NCBI GenBank assembly: GCA_965204915.1
Contig: OZ242023.1
Span: forward strand, 2,108,001-2,172,000
Source: HK1 sp965204915
GTDB taxonomy: Bacteria > Pseudomonadota > Gammaproteobacteria > HK1
Length of the DNA stretch: 64,000 nt
Direction: 5' to 3'
Part shown: positions 25,340 to 33,552 of the stretch, in pieces
Numbering within the stretch: the first letter of the stretch is position 1
How the letters are laid out: each line of letters starts with the position of its first letter
The notes under the pieces: model-generated
The model's input: the letters and a program-made list of their open reading frames with translations, nothing else
Database searches by the model: none
Told to the model about the DNA's origin: nothing
Made by a program: the position numbers and the translations under genes

Positions 25340-27382
25340 GTGCCTGACGATCATCCAGCGCTCGCGCTCGCGCAGATGGAGGTGCGCGCCGGCAGGCCGG
25401 ACCTCAACGTCGGGTCGATGCTCGGATTCATCGAGCGGGCGCGTTCGGCGGGGGCGGCGATCGTCGCGTTCCCGGAGATGTGCATCCCCGGCTACATCCT
25501 GGGCGATGCGTGGGAGATCGACGCGCTGGTCGAGGATTTCGAGGGGTGGAGCGACACGATCCGCGACGCGAGCCGCGGGATCGCCGTGGTGTTCGGCAAC
25601 GTCGCGCTGGACCGCGCCGCGATCGGCGAGGACGGCCGGATGCGCAAGCTCAACGCGGCGTGGGTCTGCCACGACGGGCGCTTCGTCGAGCGTACGGGCC
25701 TGCCCGCGCCCCTCCCGCACGGCGCGCATCCGAAGACCCTGCACCCGAACTACCGGTTCTTCGACGACGACCGGCACTTCTACTCGTTGCGCAAGATCGC
25801 CGGCGAGACCGGCACCCGCGTCACCGACTGGATGATTCCCTACGAGCTCCCGGCCGGGAGCGGCACCGTCCGGCTCGGGGTGCAGCTCTGCGAGGACGTC
25901 TGGCACCAGGACTACCGCGACCGCCACGAATCGCTCGACACCCTGCGGGCCTGGCACCGGGCCGGGGCGGACCTGGTGATCAACCTGTCCGCGTCACCGT
26001 GGACGTGGCAGAAGAACGACAAGCGCCACCGCGTGGTGCGCGAGGCGATGGTCCGCGCGCCGGTACCCTTCTTCTACGTCAACCAGGTGGGCGCCCAGAA
26101 CAACGGGAAGAACGTCCTGGTGTTCGACGGGGACACCTGCGGATACCGCACCGACGGCTCGCTCGCGGGCCGGGCGCCGCCCTGGCGCGAGACGCTGCTG
26201 GTGTTCGACGAACGCGGCGAGGTCGCGGCAGAAGGGCGGAGGGGGCGGGTAGCCGAGGCGGAGCAAACGCGGCCGGCGGGACGGGCGGACCGGGCGGAAC
26301 GAGGGGAAGCGCCGGAGCGGATGGAGCAAACGGAGATCGAAGCGATCCACGACGCGATCGTCACCGGGCTCCGGCACCTCGATCACGTCCGCGGGCGGGA
26401 CAACCGTTACCTCATCGGTGTGAGCGGCGGCATCGACTCCAGCGTCGTCGCCTGCATGCTCCGCATCGCGTTCGGGCCGGAGCGCGTCTTCGCGGTCAAC
26501 ATGCCCACCCGCTTCAACGCCGCCGTCACCCGCGAGAACGCCCGCTCGCTGTGCGGGGCGCTCGGGATCGACTTCCTGAGCTGCCCGATCGAAGACCTCT
26601 ACCGCATGCTGTCCGCCCGCATCCGCGGCGCCGGGTTCGAGCGCGAGAGCGGTGCGTACACGCGCCTCGTGGACGAGAACGTCCAGGCCCGGATCCGTGG
26701 CTCGGACATGCTCGCGGGGATCGCCGCGAAGTGCGGCCTGGTGTTCACCAACAACGGCAACAAGACCGAGGTCGCGCTCGGCTACGCCACCCTCTACGGC
26801 GACGTCAACGGTGCGGTGGCGCCGATCGCGGATCTCTACAAGATCCAGGTCTTCGCGCTCGCCCGGCATCTCAACGACGCGGTGTTCGGGCGCGAGGTCG
26901 TCCCCCGCAACCTCATCGACGGCGGCACCGTGCCGAGCGCGGAGCTCTCCGATGCCCAGGACGTCACCCGCGGGCTCGGCGATCCGATCAAGTACGGATA
27001 CCACGATGCGCTGCTGCGCCAGATGATCGAGTACCGGCGGCATCCCCTCGACCTTCTGGAGTGGTATCGGAGGGGCGAGCTGCTCGATCGCCTCGGGTGG
27101 AACGACGAGGAGCGGTTTCGAGCATACTTCCCCGATCCGCGCTCCTTCGTCGACGATCTGGAGTGGGTGGACGCGCAGATCCGCATCAACCGTTTCAAAC
27201 GCATCCAGGCCCCGCCGATCATCGTGCTGAGCAAACGTGCCTTCGGCTTCGATCTTCGCGAAAGCCAGCTTCCCGCCTACTCGCCGCGCGCCTGGGAGCG
27301 GGCGAAGCAGGCGTTGCCGGGCGCCGGGTCCGGTGCCGGGAAGCCGGATCCGTACATGCGCGCCGCCGCGCCGCGGCCTTGA
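25340..27382 (+). CDS. nadE: Glutamine-dependent NAD+ synthetase
   Basis: Last step of NAD synthesis. 680 residues: N-terminal nitrilase-type glutaminase with the Glu-Lys-Cys triad region (VAFPEMCIPGY, LGVQLCEDVW) and C-terminal ATP-pyrophosphatase synthetase (YLIGVSGGIDSSVVACM, TNNGNKTEVALGY). A charged low-complexity linker (about 295-330, RRGRVAEAEQTRPAGRADRA) joins them. Start GTG 25340. It is divergent from the AI-2E-family gene. Confidence 0.94.
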   Translation: MPDDHPALALAQMEVRAGRPDLNVGSMLGFIERARSAGAAIVAFPEMCIPGYILGDAWEIDALVEDFEGWSDTIRDASRGIAVVFGNVALDRAAIGEDGRMRKLNAAWVCHDGRFVERTGLPAPLPHGAHPKTLHPNYRFFDDDRHFYSLRKIAGETGTRVTDWMIPYELPAGSGTVRLGVQLCEDVWHQDYRDRHESLDTLRAWHRAGADLVINLSASPWTWQKNDKRHRVVREAMVRAPVPFFYVNQVGAQNNGKNVLVFDGDTCGYRTDGSLAGRAPPWRETLLVFDERGEVAAEGRRGRVAEAEQTRPAGRADRAERGEAPERMEQTEIEAIHDAIVTGLRHLDHVRGRDNRYLIGVSGGIDSSVVACMLRIAFGPERVFAVNMPTRFNAAVTRENARSLCGALGIDFLSCPIEDLYRMLSARIRGAGFERESGAYTRLVDENVQARIRGSDMLAGIAAKCGLVFTNNGNKTEVALGYATLYGDVNGAVAPIADLYKIQVFALARHLNDAVFGREVVPRNLIDGGTVPSAELSDAQDVTRGLGDPIKYGYHDALLRQMIEYRRHPLDLLEWYRRGELLDRLGWNDEERFRAYFPDPRSFVDDLEWVDAQIRINRFKRIQAPPIIVLSKRAFGFDLRESQLPAYSPRAWERAKQALPGAGSGAGKPDPYMRAAAPRP

Positions 27383-27465
27383 AGCCGGGTGCCGCCGCCA
27401 GGCGACGGCGGAGCGGGGCGGGCGGCATCGGGCCGGTTGCAGGCATCCGGACACGAGGAGACGAC

Positions 27466-28251
27466 ATGATCGAGCTGGTGCTGCTGCGGCACGGCGAGAG
27501 CGTCTGGAACCGGGAGAACCGGTTCACGGGGTGGACCGACGTGGATCTCACCGCTCGGGGTACGGAGGAAGCGCGCCGGGCGGGACGGCGACTCGCCGAG
27601 CGGGGCCATACGTTCGACGTCGCGTACACCTCGCTCCTGAAGCGGGCGATCCGCACCCTGTGGCTCGTCCTCGACGAGATGGATCTGATGTGGATCCCGG
27701 TGCATCGGAGCTGGCGGCTGAACGAGCGGCATTACGGAGCCCTGCAAGGCCTCGGCAAGGCGCAGACCGCCGCGGAGTTCGGGGAGGCGCAGGTGCTCGT
27801 CTGGCGGCGCAGCTACTCGACGCCGCCGCCGGCACTCGAACCCGGCGACGAGCGCCACCCGCGCGGCGACCCGCGCTACGCCGCGCTGGGCGGTGACGAG
27901 CTGCCTTCCACGGAGTGCCTGCGGGATACCGTAGCGAGGTTTCTTCCCTTCTGGCACGAGCGGATTGCGCCCGACCTCGAGGCGGGGAAACGGGTGCTGA
28001 TCGCGGCGCACGGGAATTCGCTGAGGGCGCTGGTCAAGCACCTCGACGGGGTATCCGACGACGCGATCGCGGGCTTGAACATCCCCACCGGGATTCCGCT
28101 CGTGTATCGCCTGGACGGCGGGTTGAACGCGCTCTCCCACGAGTATGTCGGCGATCCGGACGAGGTCCGCCGCGCCATGGCGTCGGTGGCGGCCCAGGGG
28201 AGGGCGAGGACAGGACGGAAACGGAGCGGGGGAGGGGAGATCCATGAGTGA
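27466..28251 (+). CDS. gpmA: 2,3-bisphosphoglycerate-dependent phosphoglycerate mutase
   Basis: Interconverts 3- and 2-phosphoglycerate in glycolysis. 261 residues; phosphohistidine motif LLRHGESVWNRENRFTGWTDVDL, RSWRLNERHYGALQG, and second His in IAAHGNSLRALVKHL. The last 20 residues are a basic extension. ATG with GAGGAG at 7 bases. The stop overlaps the start of the next gene. Confidence 0.95.
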   Translation: MIELVLLRHGESVWNRENRFTGWTDVDLTARGTEEARRAGRRLAERGHTFDVAYTSLLKRAIRTLWLVLDEMDLMWIPVHRSWRLNERHYGALQGLGKAQTAAEFGEAQVLVWRRSYSTPPPALEPGDERHPRGDPRYAALGGDELPSTECLRDTVARFLPFWHERIAPDLEAGKRVLIAAHGNSLRALVKHLDGVSDDAIAGLNIPTGIPLVYRLDGGLNALSHEYVGDPDEVRRAMASVAAQGRARTGRKRSGGGEIHE

Positions 28252-28615
28252 CGCCACGCATCCGCCGGCCGCGGATCGGCCGGGAGAGATTTCGTTCGAC
28301 GACTTCCTGAAGGTGGAGATCGTCACCGGAACGATCGTCGACGTCCGGATCAACGAGAAGGCGCGCGTTCCGGCGTTCGTCATCGACGTCGATTTCGGGC
28401 CGTACGGGCGCAAGACGAGCTCTGCCCAGCTCACGGGGAACTACACCCCCGAGACGCTGAAGGGCAGGCAGATCGTCGCGGTCGCGAACTTCCCGCCGAA
28501 GCGGGTGGCCGGCGTGAAGTCGGAAGTGCTGGTCCTGGGGGCGGTGTCGGAGGCCCGCGGCGTGGTGCTGCTCGAGCCGACGTTCCCGGTCGAGAACGGC
28601 TCGCGGATCGCGTAG
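28244..28615 (+). CDS. CsaA-like tRNA-binding domain protein
   Basis: Protein of 123 residues, a single OB-fold tRNA-binding domain like CsaA and the C-terminus of MetRS: FDDFLKVEIVTGTIVD, PAFVIDVDFGPYGRKTSSAQLT, IVAVANFPPKRVAGVKSEVLVLG, ending LEPTFPVENGSRIA. Proposed roles in the family are tRNA binding or secretion chaperone. The ATG overlaps the gpmA stop and follows GGAGGGGAGA, so it is coupled to gpmA. Confidence 0.88.
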   Translation: MSDATHPPAADRPGEISFDDFLKVEIVTGTIVDVRINEKARVPAFVIDVDFGPYGRKTSSAQLTGNYTPETLKGRQIVAVANFPPKRVAGVKSEVLVLGAVSEARGVVLLEPTFPVENGSRIA

Positions 28616-28619
28616 CTTG

Positions 28620-28648
28620 GGGCCGGGTTTCCGGAGGAAGCCCGGCCC
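28620..28648. terminator. Bidirectional hairpin terminator
   Basis: A 13-bp stem (GGGCCGGGTTTCC with GGAAGCCCGGCCC, one G-U pair) and a GGA loop, exactly between the convergent CsaA-like and tolC genes. Confidence 0.7.
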
Positions 28649-28652
28649 GTCT

Positions 28653-29948
28653 TCACTCGAGCCAGGCCGAGATTTGCCGCAAGTCGTCCTCGGAGAGGGT
28701 GCCGGCCGCATGCTTCAGGCGAAGCACGTTGCGGATGTAGCTGTACCGTGCCCCGGCGAGGTCGCGGCGGGCGCCGTACAGCTCGCGCTGCGCGTTGAGC
28801 ACGTCCACCGAGGTCCGTGTCCCGACCTGGAAACCCGCCTCGATCGCGCCGGCGGCGGCCTCGCTGGAGCGGACCGCCTGCTCCAGCGCGGTCACCCGGG
28901 AGATGCCGGAATTGATTCCCAGATATGCGTCCCGGGTCTCACGCTGGGCGCGGCGCCGCTCGCGCTCGAGCTCGTCGAGCGCCTGCCGGTACCGGTGCCG
29001 GCTTTCGCGGGTTCGCGAGAGGACGGCTCCACCGGCATAGAAGGGGAGGTTCAACTGCAGGCCGATGCTTGTGCTGTCGGTCTGGCCGAGGCCGGTCCTG
29101 TCTTCCCGGCGGTGCAAACCGACCGCGTCGAGGGTGGGGGAGTGCCCGGCCCGGGCCCGCTCGATCTCCCGGCGGGCCGTCTCGGCGTCGTGCCCGGCGG
29201 CGAGCAGGCGCAAGTTCTGTGCGAGCGCGGTCTCCGTCCATTGGTCGATGTCCGCCGGCTCCGGCGTCACCAGCGGCATCTCGCCGAGCGGGGCGAGATC
29301 CTCCTGGTACTCGCCGCTCGTTTCGCGCAACGCCTCGCGGGCGGTGTCGAGCGCGTTCTCCGCGGCGATGAGCTGGGCCCTCGCGAGATCGAACCCCGCC
29401 TTGGCCTCCTCGACGTCGGTGATCGCGATGAGTCCGACCTCGAAACGCTGCCGGCTCTGCATGAGCTGTTGCCGGAACGCCTCCAGGGTCGCCCGCGCGA
29501 AGCTCAGCTCGTCCTCCGCCTCCAGCACGTCGAAATACCGCTGGGAGACGCGCATCATGAGGTTCTGGCCCGCGGCGGCATGGAGCGCATCGGCCTGCGC
29601 GATCCGGCTGTCGGCCTGCCGGAGCGCGATCCTGCGGTCGTGGCGATAGATCGGCTGCTGGATGTTGAGGACGATGCCGTAGGTCTCGAAGCTCCGGCTC
29701 CGGGGGCCCTCGTTCCGGTTCGCGTCGACCCTGACGCTGACGCTCGGCAGCAGTCCCGCCCTCGCCTGCGGGCGGAGCTCCTGGGCGGCGCGGTTCGCCG
29801 CGCCCGCGGCGAGGAATTCGGAGTCGCTCGCCAGCGCCCGTTCGTAGACCTGGAGGAGGGTCATCCCGGCGGGCGCTGCCGGCGTTGCCACCAGGAGCAG
29901 GCCGGTGGCCCCGAGCGCCCGTGCCATGCGGCCGGCGAGAGCGGTCAC
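28653..29948 (-). CDS. tolC: TolC-family outer membrane efflux protein
   Basis: Outer-membrane channel of 431 residues with a cleavable signal peptide (GATGLLLVATPAAPAG region). Typical TolC repeats follow: TLLQVYERALASDSEF, AGLLPSVSVRVDANR, LMMRVSQRYFDVLEAEDEL, GQTDSTSIGLQLNLPFYAGG, and FQVGTRTSVDVLNAQRELYG. The GTG at 29948 overlaps the stop of the methyltransferase gene (GTGA), an arrangement common in gammaproteobacteria. It may serve RND or type I exporters encoded elsewhere. Confidence 0.93.
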   Translation of the reverse strand: MTALAGRMARALGATGLLLVATPAAPAGMTLLQVYERALASDSEFLAAGAANRAAQELRPQARAGLLPSVSVRVDANRNEGPRSRSFETYGIVLNIQQPIYRHDRRIALRQADSRIAQADALHAAAGQNLMMRVSQRYFDVLEAEDELSFARATLEAFRQQLMQSRQRFEVGLIAITDVEEAKAGFDLARAQLIAAENALDTAREALRETSGEYQEDLAPLGEMPLVTPEPADIDQWTETALAQNLRLLAAGHDAETARREIERARAGHSPTLDAVGLHRREDRTGLGQTDSTSIGLQLNLPFYAGGAVLSRTRESRHRYRQALDELERERRRAQRETRDAYLGINSGISRVTALEQAVRSSEAAAGAIEAGFQVGTRTSVDVLNAQRELYGARRDLAGARYSYIRNVLRLKHAAGTLSEDDLRQISAWLE

Positions 29949-30598
29949 AGGACGAACCGTCTCGGCGCCTCGGCTCCCACGAGCGGCGGCAACACCGTCT
30001 CGAACATGCTCTCCCGTATCCATTCGCGTTCTCCGGTACGCTGTACGAGCATCGCTTCCATCGCCGGCCCGGTCCCGATCACGACGAAGAGCCGGCCGCC
30101 GACCGCAAGCTGCTCCTCGAACGCCGGCTCCCGCTCCGGCACCGAGCCGCCGACCGCGATCGCGTCGTACGGGGCGTCCCGCTCCCAGCCGCGGCGCCCG
30201 TCGCCGCTCTCCACCGTGGCGTTTCCGGCGCAGTGGGCGGCGAGGTTCGCCCGAGCGCGCTCCGCGAGCGCCGGCCTCAGCTCGATGCCGGTCACGTGGG
30301 CCGCGCACTGGGCGAGCAGCCAGGTGAGAAACCCGCTGCCGGAGCCGATCTCCAGCACCCGATCCTCGGACCCGATCCTCAGCGCCTGGAGGAGCCGGCC
30401 TTCGACCTTGGGAGGCAGCATCACCTCTCCGTGGCCGATGGGAACCGCGGTGTCGGCGTAGGCGAGGCGGCGGTACCCGTCCGGCGCGAACTCCTCGCGC
30501 GGCGCCCGCTCCATCAGGTCGAGCACGGCTCGATCGAGCACCTCCCAGGGCCGGACCTGCTGCTCGACCATGTTGAAACGGGCGCGCTCGAAGTTCAT
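29945..30598 (-). CDS. Protein-L-isoaspartate O-methyltransferase family protein
   Basis: SAM-dependent methyltransferase of 217 residues. Motifs: NMVEQQVRPWEVLD near the start, MLPPKVEGRLLQAL, motif I RVLEIGSGSGFLTWLLAQ, and AIAVGGSVPE. This Pcm-like branch commonly precedes tolC; whether it repairs isoaspartate is uncertain. ATG 30598 follows AGGTGGG. It is coupled to tolC. Confidence 0.87.
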   Translation of the reverse strand: MNFERARFNMVEQQVRPWEVLDRAVLDLMERAPREEFAPDGYRRLAYADTAVPIGHGEVMLPPKVEGRLLQALRIGSEDRVLEIGSGSGFLTWLLAQCAAHVTGIELRPALAERARANLAAHCAGNATVESGDGRRGWERDAPYDAIAVGGSVPEREPAFEEQLAVGGRLFVVIGTGPAMEAMLVQRTGEREWIRESMFETVLPPLVGAEAPRRFVL

Positions 30599-30885
30599 CG
30601 TCGATCCCACCTGTCATGCGTACCTGCCGGACGATATTCGAATCCGTACGGGGATCAAGTCCGAATGCCTCGTCCGGCGCGCAGCCGGGGGGTGGAGATG
30701 GCGTTCACCGGCCGTCGATCCGGTGCCGGCGGCGCTTCGTTCCGGCGAGCCGGCGAATCGGGTCACGGATGGACGCTCGTACCGCCGGAGGAGCACCGGC
30801 TCCCCCGCGTCCGCCGCTCGACGCCCCGAGCGCGTTCGACCGGACCGGGAGAGGCCGGGAGCGAATCGGGGATCGTGGACGAGGA
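30599..30885. other. Intergenic stretch, no gene seen
   Basis: 287 bases between the dynamin-like GTPase and the methyltransferase. Frames here are GC-driven and resemble no protein. It must hold the promoter of the methyltransferase-tolC pair, but no clear -35/-10 was recognised. Confidence 0.4.
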
Positions 30886-32508
30886 TCAGGCACGCTCGAC
30901 CTGTAGCGGGCCGGTGCGGGCGTCCTCGACGGCCGGCTCCGATGCCATGAGGCCGAACGATCCTTCGCCCGAGCCGGAGCCCGTGTTCGCGCCTCCGGAC
31001 GGATCGGTGAAGCGGTCGTTGAGACGCTGCACGAACCGATCCGCGTCTGCTGCCACCTCCGCGAGGCGCCGGCGCGAGCTCCGGCCCCAGCCGGCCGGCG
31101 ATGCGGTCGTGACCGTTCGCCATGCCCTCGTGTTGTGGTCGAACGCCCGTGCGGCCCATGCCCGGACGTCGTCCAGGTCGGGGTTGCGGGCGATGCGGCG
31201 GGCGATGAGCCGGGCCGACAGCCTGCGTACGAGATAGTGCAGGTAGCCGGCGCCGGCCGCCATGAGCGCGGCCACGAGGACCGCGAGCCAGGGCGTCGAG
31301 ACGATGCCGTCGAGCCACGGCGCGGAGAGCCGGAACCCTTGCCAGTACCCCGCCGAGACGGTCCAGGCCGCGAGCCCGAGGGCGAGCGCGCCGAAGACCA
31401 CGGCGTCGCCCCAAAGCACCGCGCGCTTCCACGACGCCTTCGCCGACCCCACCGCCGGTACGACGCGGTGCTCGATCGCCTTCGCGGTCTTCTCCAGCAC
31501 GCCGATGACGCGGTACACGCGCTCGATCTCCACCTGGTGGATGCGCTCGTAGATCTCGGCGACGTCTGCCGCGCGTTTGGTCTCGAAGCGCTGCCGGAGC
31601 TGCGGATCCTCGATGGGCGGGGCCGCATCGGGGTTGTAGATGCTGTAGAAGCGGCCCGCGGTGAGGCCGGCCTGGGCCAGCGCGCGCTGCCATGCCGCGA
31701 AGACGTCCTCGGGGTTGTCCTCGCGCGCCGCGTTGTCGATCTGGTTGAGGATGTAGAGGAACTTGTTCGAATCCGGCCGGTGGATGGTGTTCCCCACCAG
31801 ATGGCGCAGCGTGTCCTGCATCGCCCCCGGCTCGGGATGCCGGGCGTCGAAGAACACCAGCACCAGATCGGACAGGTCGATGATGTGGTCGGTGATGCGC
31901 AGGGTCGCGTTGCGCTGGGCGTCGGCGTCGAAGCCCGGTGAATCGATGAGGATCTTGCCCCGTAGCGCCTCGCTCCGGCAGGTCTTGAGCTGGAGGTAGG
32001 CGTCGATCCGGCCTCCTTCGCCGGCGGCCACGCTCTCGATGTCGCGGCTGACCTGGTAGAAGGGGAAGCGTGGGTCCGCGTCCAGCGCGAGGCCGGGGAG
32101 GGTGCGCGGCGGGTCGTCGGCCCCGAAGCAGATCACCGTGAACTTGTCGTCCACCGCCTGGTTCCCCGCCGTCTGGAGCCGGGCCTGCAGGAAGTAGTTG
32201 ATGAACGAAGATTTTCCCGAGGAGAAGGTGCCGAGCACCGCGACCAGCGGCCACCAGGGGATCTGCGTCGCGAACGACTCCTCGCGCGAGAGGATCCCGA
32301 GCCGGTACGCCACCTTGTCGAGCTTGCGGAAGGTCTTGACGACGTCGAGGAGCAGGGGGTGCTCCTGCTTCAGATGCGTCTCGAGGGTGGCGATGCGTTG
32401 CTCCACGGCGGAAGGGCCGCTTCTCCCGAGCCGGTTCGGAAGCCCGCGAAGCCGTGCGCCGAGTGCGGCGAGACGGCGGCCGATGGGGGAAGGGTCGATT
32501 GGCATCAT
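30886..32508 (-). CDS. Dynamin-like GTPase with two membrane segments
   Basis: Protein of 540 residues. GTPase motifs: G1 VLGTFSSGKSSFINYFL, G3 ILIDSPGFDADAQRN and G4 ILNQIDNA. An alpha-helical stretch follows, then two hydrophobic segments (AVVFGALALGLAAWTVSAGY and WLAVLVAALMAAGAGYLHYL), then a basic cytosolic tail. Bacterial dynamin-like proteins remodel or protect membranes; the exact role here is unknown. ATG 32508, with GGAGCTC upstream. Confidence 0.85.
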   Translation of the reverse strand: MMPIDPSPIGRRLAALGARLRGLPNRLGRSGPSAVEQRIATLETHLKQEHPLLLDVVKTFRKLDKVAYRLGILSREESFATQIPWWPLVAVLGTFSSGKSSFINYFLQARLQTAGNQAVDDKFTVICFGADDPPRTLPGLALDADPRFPFYQVSRDIESVAAGEGGRIDAYLQLKTCRSEALRGKILIDSPGFDADAQRNATLRITDHIIDLSDLVLVFFDARHPEPGAMQDTLRHLVGNTIHRPDSNKFLYILNQIDNAAREDNPEDVFAAWQRALAQAGLTAGRFYSIYNPDAAPPIEDPQLRQRFETKRAADVAEIYERIHQVEIERVYRVIGVLEKTAKAIEHRVVPAVGSAKASWKRAVLWGDAVVFGALALGLAAWTVSAGYWQGFRLSAPWLDGIVSTPWLAVLVAALMAAGAGYLHYLVRRLSARLIARRIARNPDLDDVRAWAARAFDHNTRAWRTVTTASPAGWGRSSRRRLAEVAADADRFVQRLNDRFTDPSGGANTGSGSGEGSFGLMASEPAVEDARTGPLQVERA

Positions 32509-32718
32509 GAGCTCCTGGGAAGGGAAGCAGTCCGGCGAGGCTGCGCCTCGGATCGGCGGGCCATGAGCGTGGCCACGGGCCGCGCTCCCGGGGGCGCCTC
32601 GCGCGAAGCCCGGCTCGATTGTGAAGCCGGTGCTTCCAGGATTCCAGCACCGCCCACCAGCCCGCCGGGACGGACCGTGTCCGTGCCGGCCGTGTTCGCA
32701 GTGGCGTCGAGCTTCCGG

Positions 32719-33213
32719 TCAGATCCGCGCCCCGCCGGGTCGGATCCAGTCGCCGGACTTGCCGCCGCGCTTCTCGACGAGGCGGACCGACTCGATGATC
32801 ATGCCCCGATCCGCCGCCTTGCACATGTCGTAGACCGTGAGCAGGGCGACCTGGGTCGCGGTGAGCGCCTCCATCTCGACCCCGGTGGGACCCACCGTCT
32901 CGACCCGGGCGCGGCACTCCACGATGCCACGGGATTCGTCCGGCCAGAGCTCGACCTCCACCCGGGTCAGGGCGATCGGATGGCACAGGGGCACGAGCTC
33001 GGAGGTGCGCTTCGCGGCCATGATTCCCGCAAGCCGCGCTACCCCGACCACGTCACCCTTGCGATGGCCGCCGGAGACGACGAGCCGCAGGGTGTCGGGC
33101 TGCATGCGGATGCCGCCTCGCGCGACCGCCACGCGATGGGTGGCGGGCTTCGCCGCGACGTCCACCATCCGGGCGTGGCCTTGCGCATCGAAATGGGTCA
33201 GGGTGTCGCTCAT
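32719..33213 (-). CDS. moaC: Cyclic pyranopterin monophosphate synthase
   Basis: Second half-step of molybdenum cofactor synthesis. 164 residues; family motifs THFDAQGHARMVDVAAK, GVARLAGIMAAKRTSELVPLCHP, VGPTGVEMEALTA, LTVYDMCKAADRGM and EKRGGKSG. ATG 33213 (MSDTLTHF) has a weak ribosome-binding site. It is divergent from moaD; moaA, moaB and moaE are not in the window. Confidence 0.94.
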   Translation of the reverse strand: MSDTLTHFDAQGHARMVDVAAKPATHRVAVARGGIRMQPDTLRLVVSGGHRKGDVVGVARLAGIMAAKRTSELVPLCHPIALTRVEVELWPDESRGIVECRARVETVGPTGVEMEALTATQVALLTVYDMCKAADRGMIIESVRLVEKRGGKSGDWIRPGGARI

Positions 33214-33316
33214 CGGTGCGGGACATGGGCGTCGGCGGTGGGGGCGGCGGAGGGGGTACCGGCTCTCTCCTGCCCGGCGATGATACCAGTCCGAATCGCT
33301 CGACGGCGGATGACGG

Positions 33317-33544
33317 ATGACGGTCACGGTGAAGTTCTTCGCGAGCCTTCGCGAAACGATGGGCCACGGCGAGGTCGACGCCGCGCTGGCGAACACCGTC
33401 GCGGACGCCTGGCGCCTCGCGACCGGGGGGAAGCCGGTCCCGGCCAACGTCCTGGCGGCGGTGAACCTGGAGTACACGCAGCTCGGCGCCTCGATCCGGG
33501 CCGGTGACGAGGTTGCGTTCTTCCCGCCGGTCACCGGAGGCTGA
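33317..33544 (+). CDS. moaD: Molybdopterin synthase sulfur-carrier subunit
   Basis: Ubiquitin-like protein of 75 residues ending in the reactive PPVTGG. The start TVTVKFFASLRETMG is typical. It carries the thiocarboxylate sulfur for molybdopterin after activation by MoeB; the ThiF/MoeB-like enzyme at 18790-19569 is a candidate. Its usual partner moaE does not follow; glnD is convergent 8 bases away. Confidence 0.92.
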   Translation: MTVTVKFFASLRETMGHGEVDAALANTVADAWRLATGGKPVPANVLAAVNLEYTQLGASIRAGDEVAFFPPVTGG

Positions 33545-33552
33545 GGCGCGCA

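Noticed and set aside
30616..30906. Small plus-strand gene between the GTPase and methyltransferase genes
   Set aside because: Arg/Ser-rich composition typical of a shadow frame, no ribosome-binding site, and it runs into the GTPase gene.
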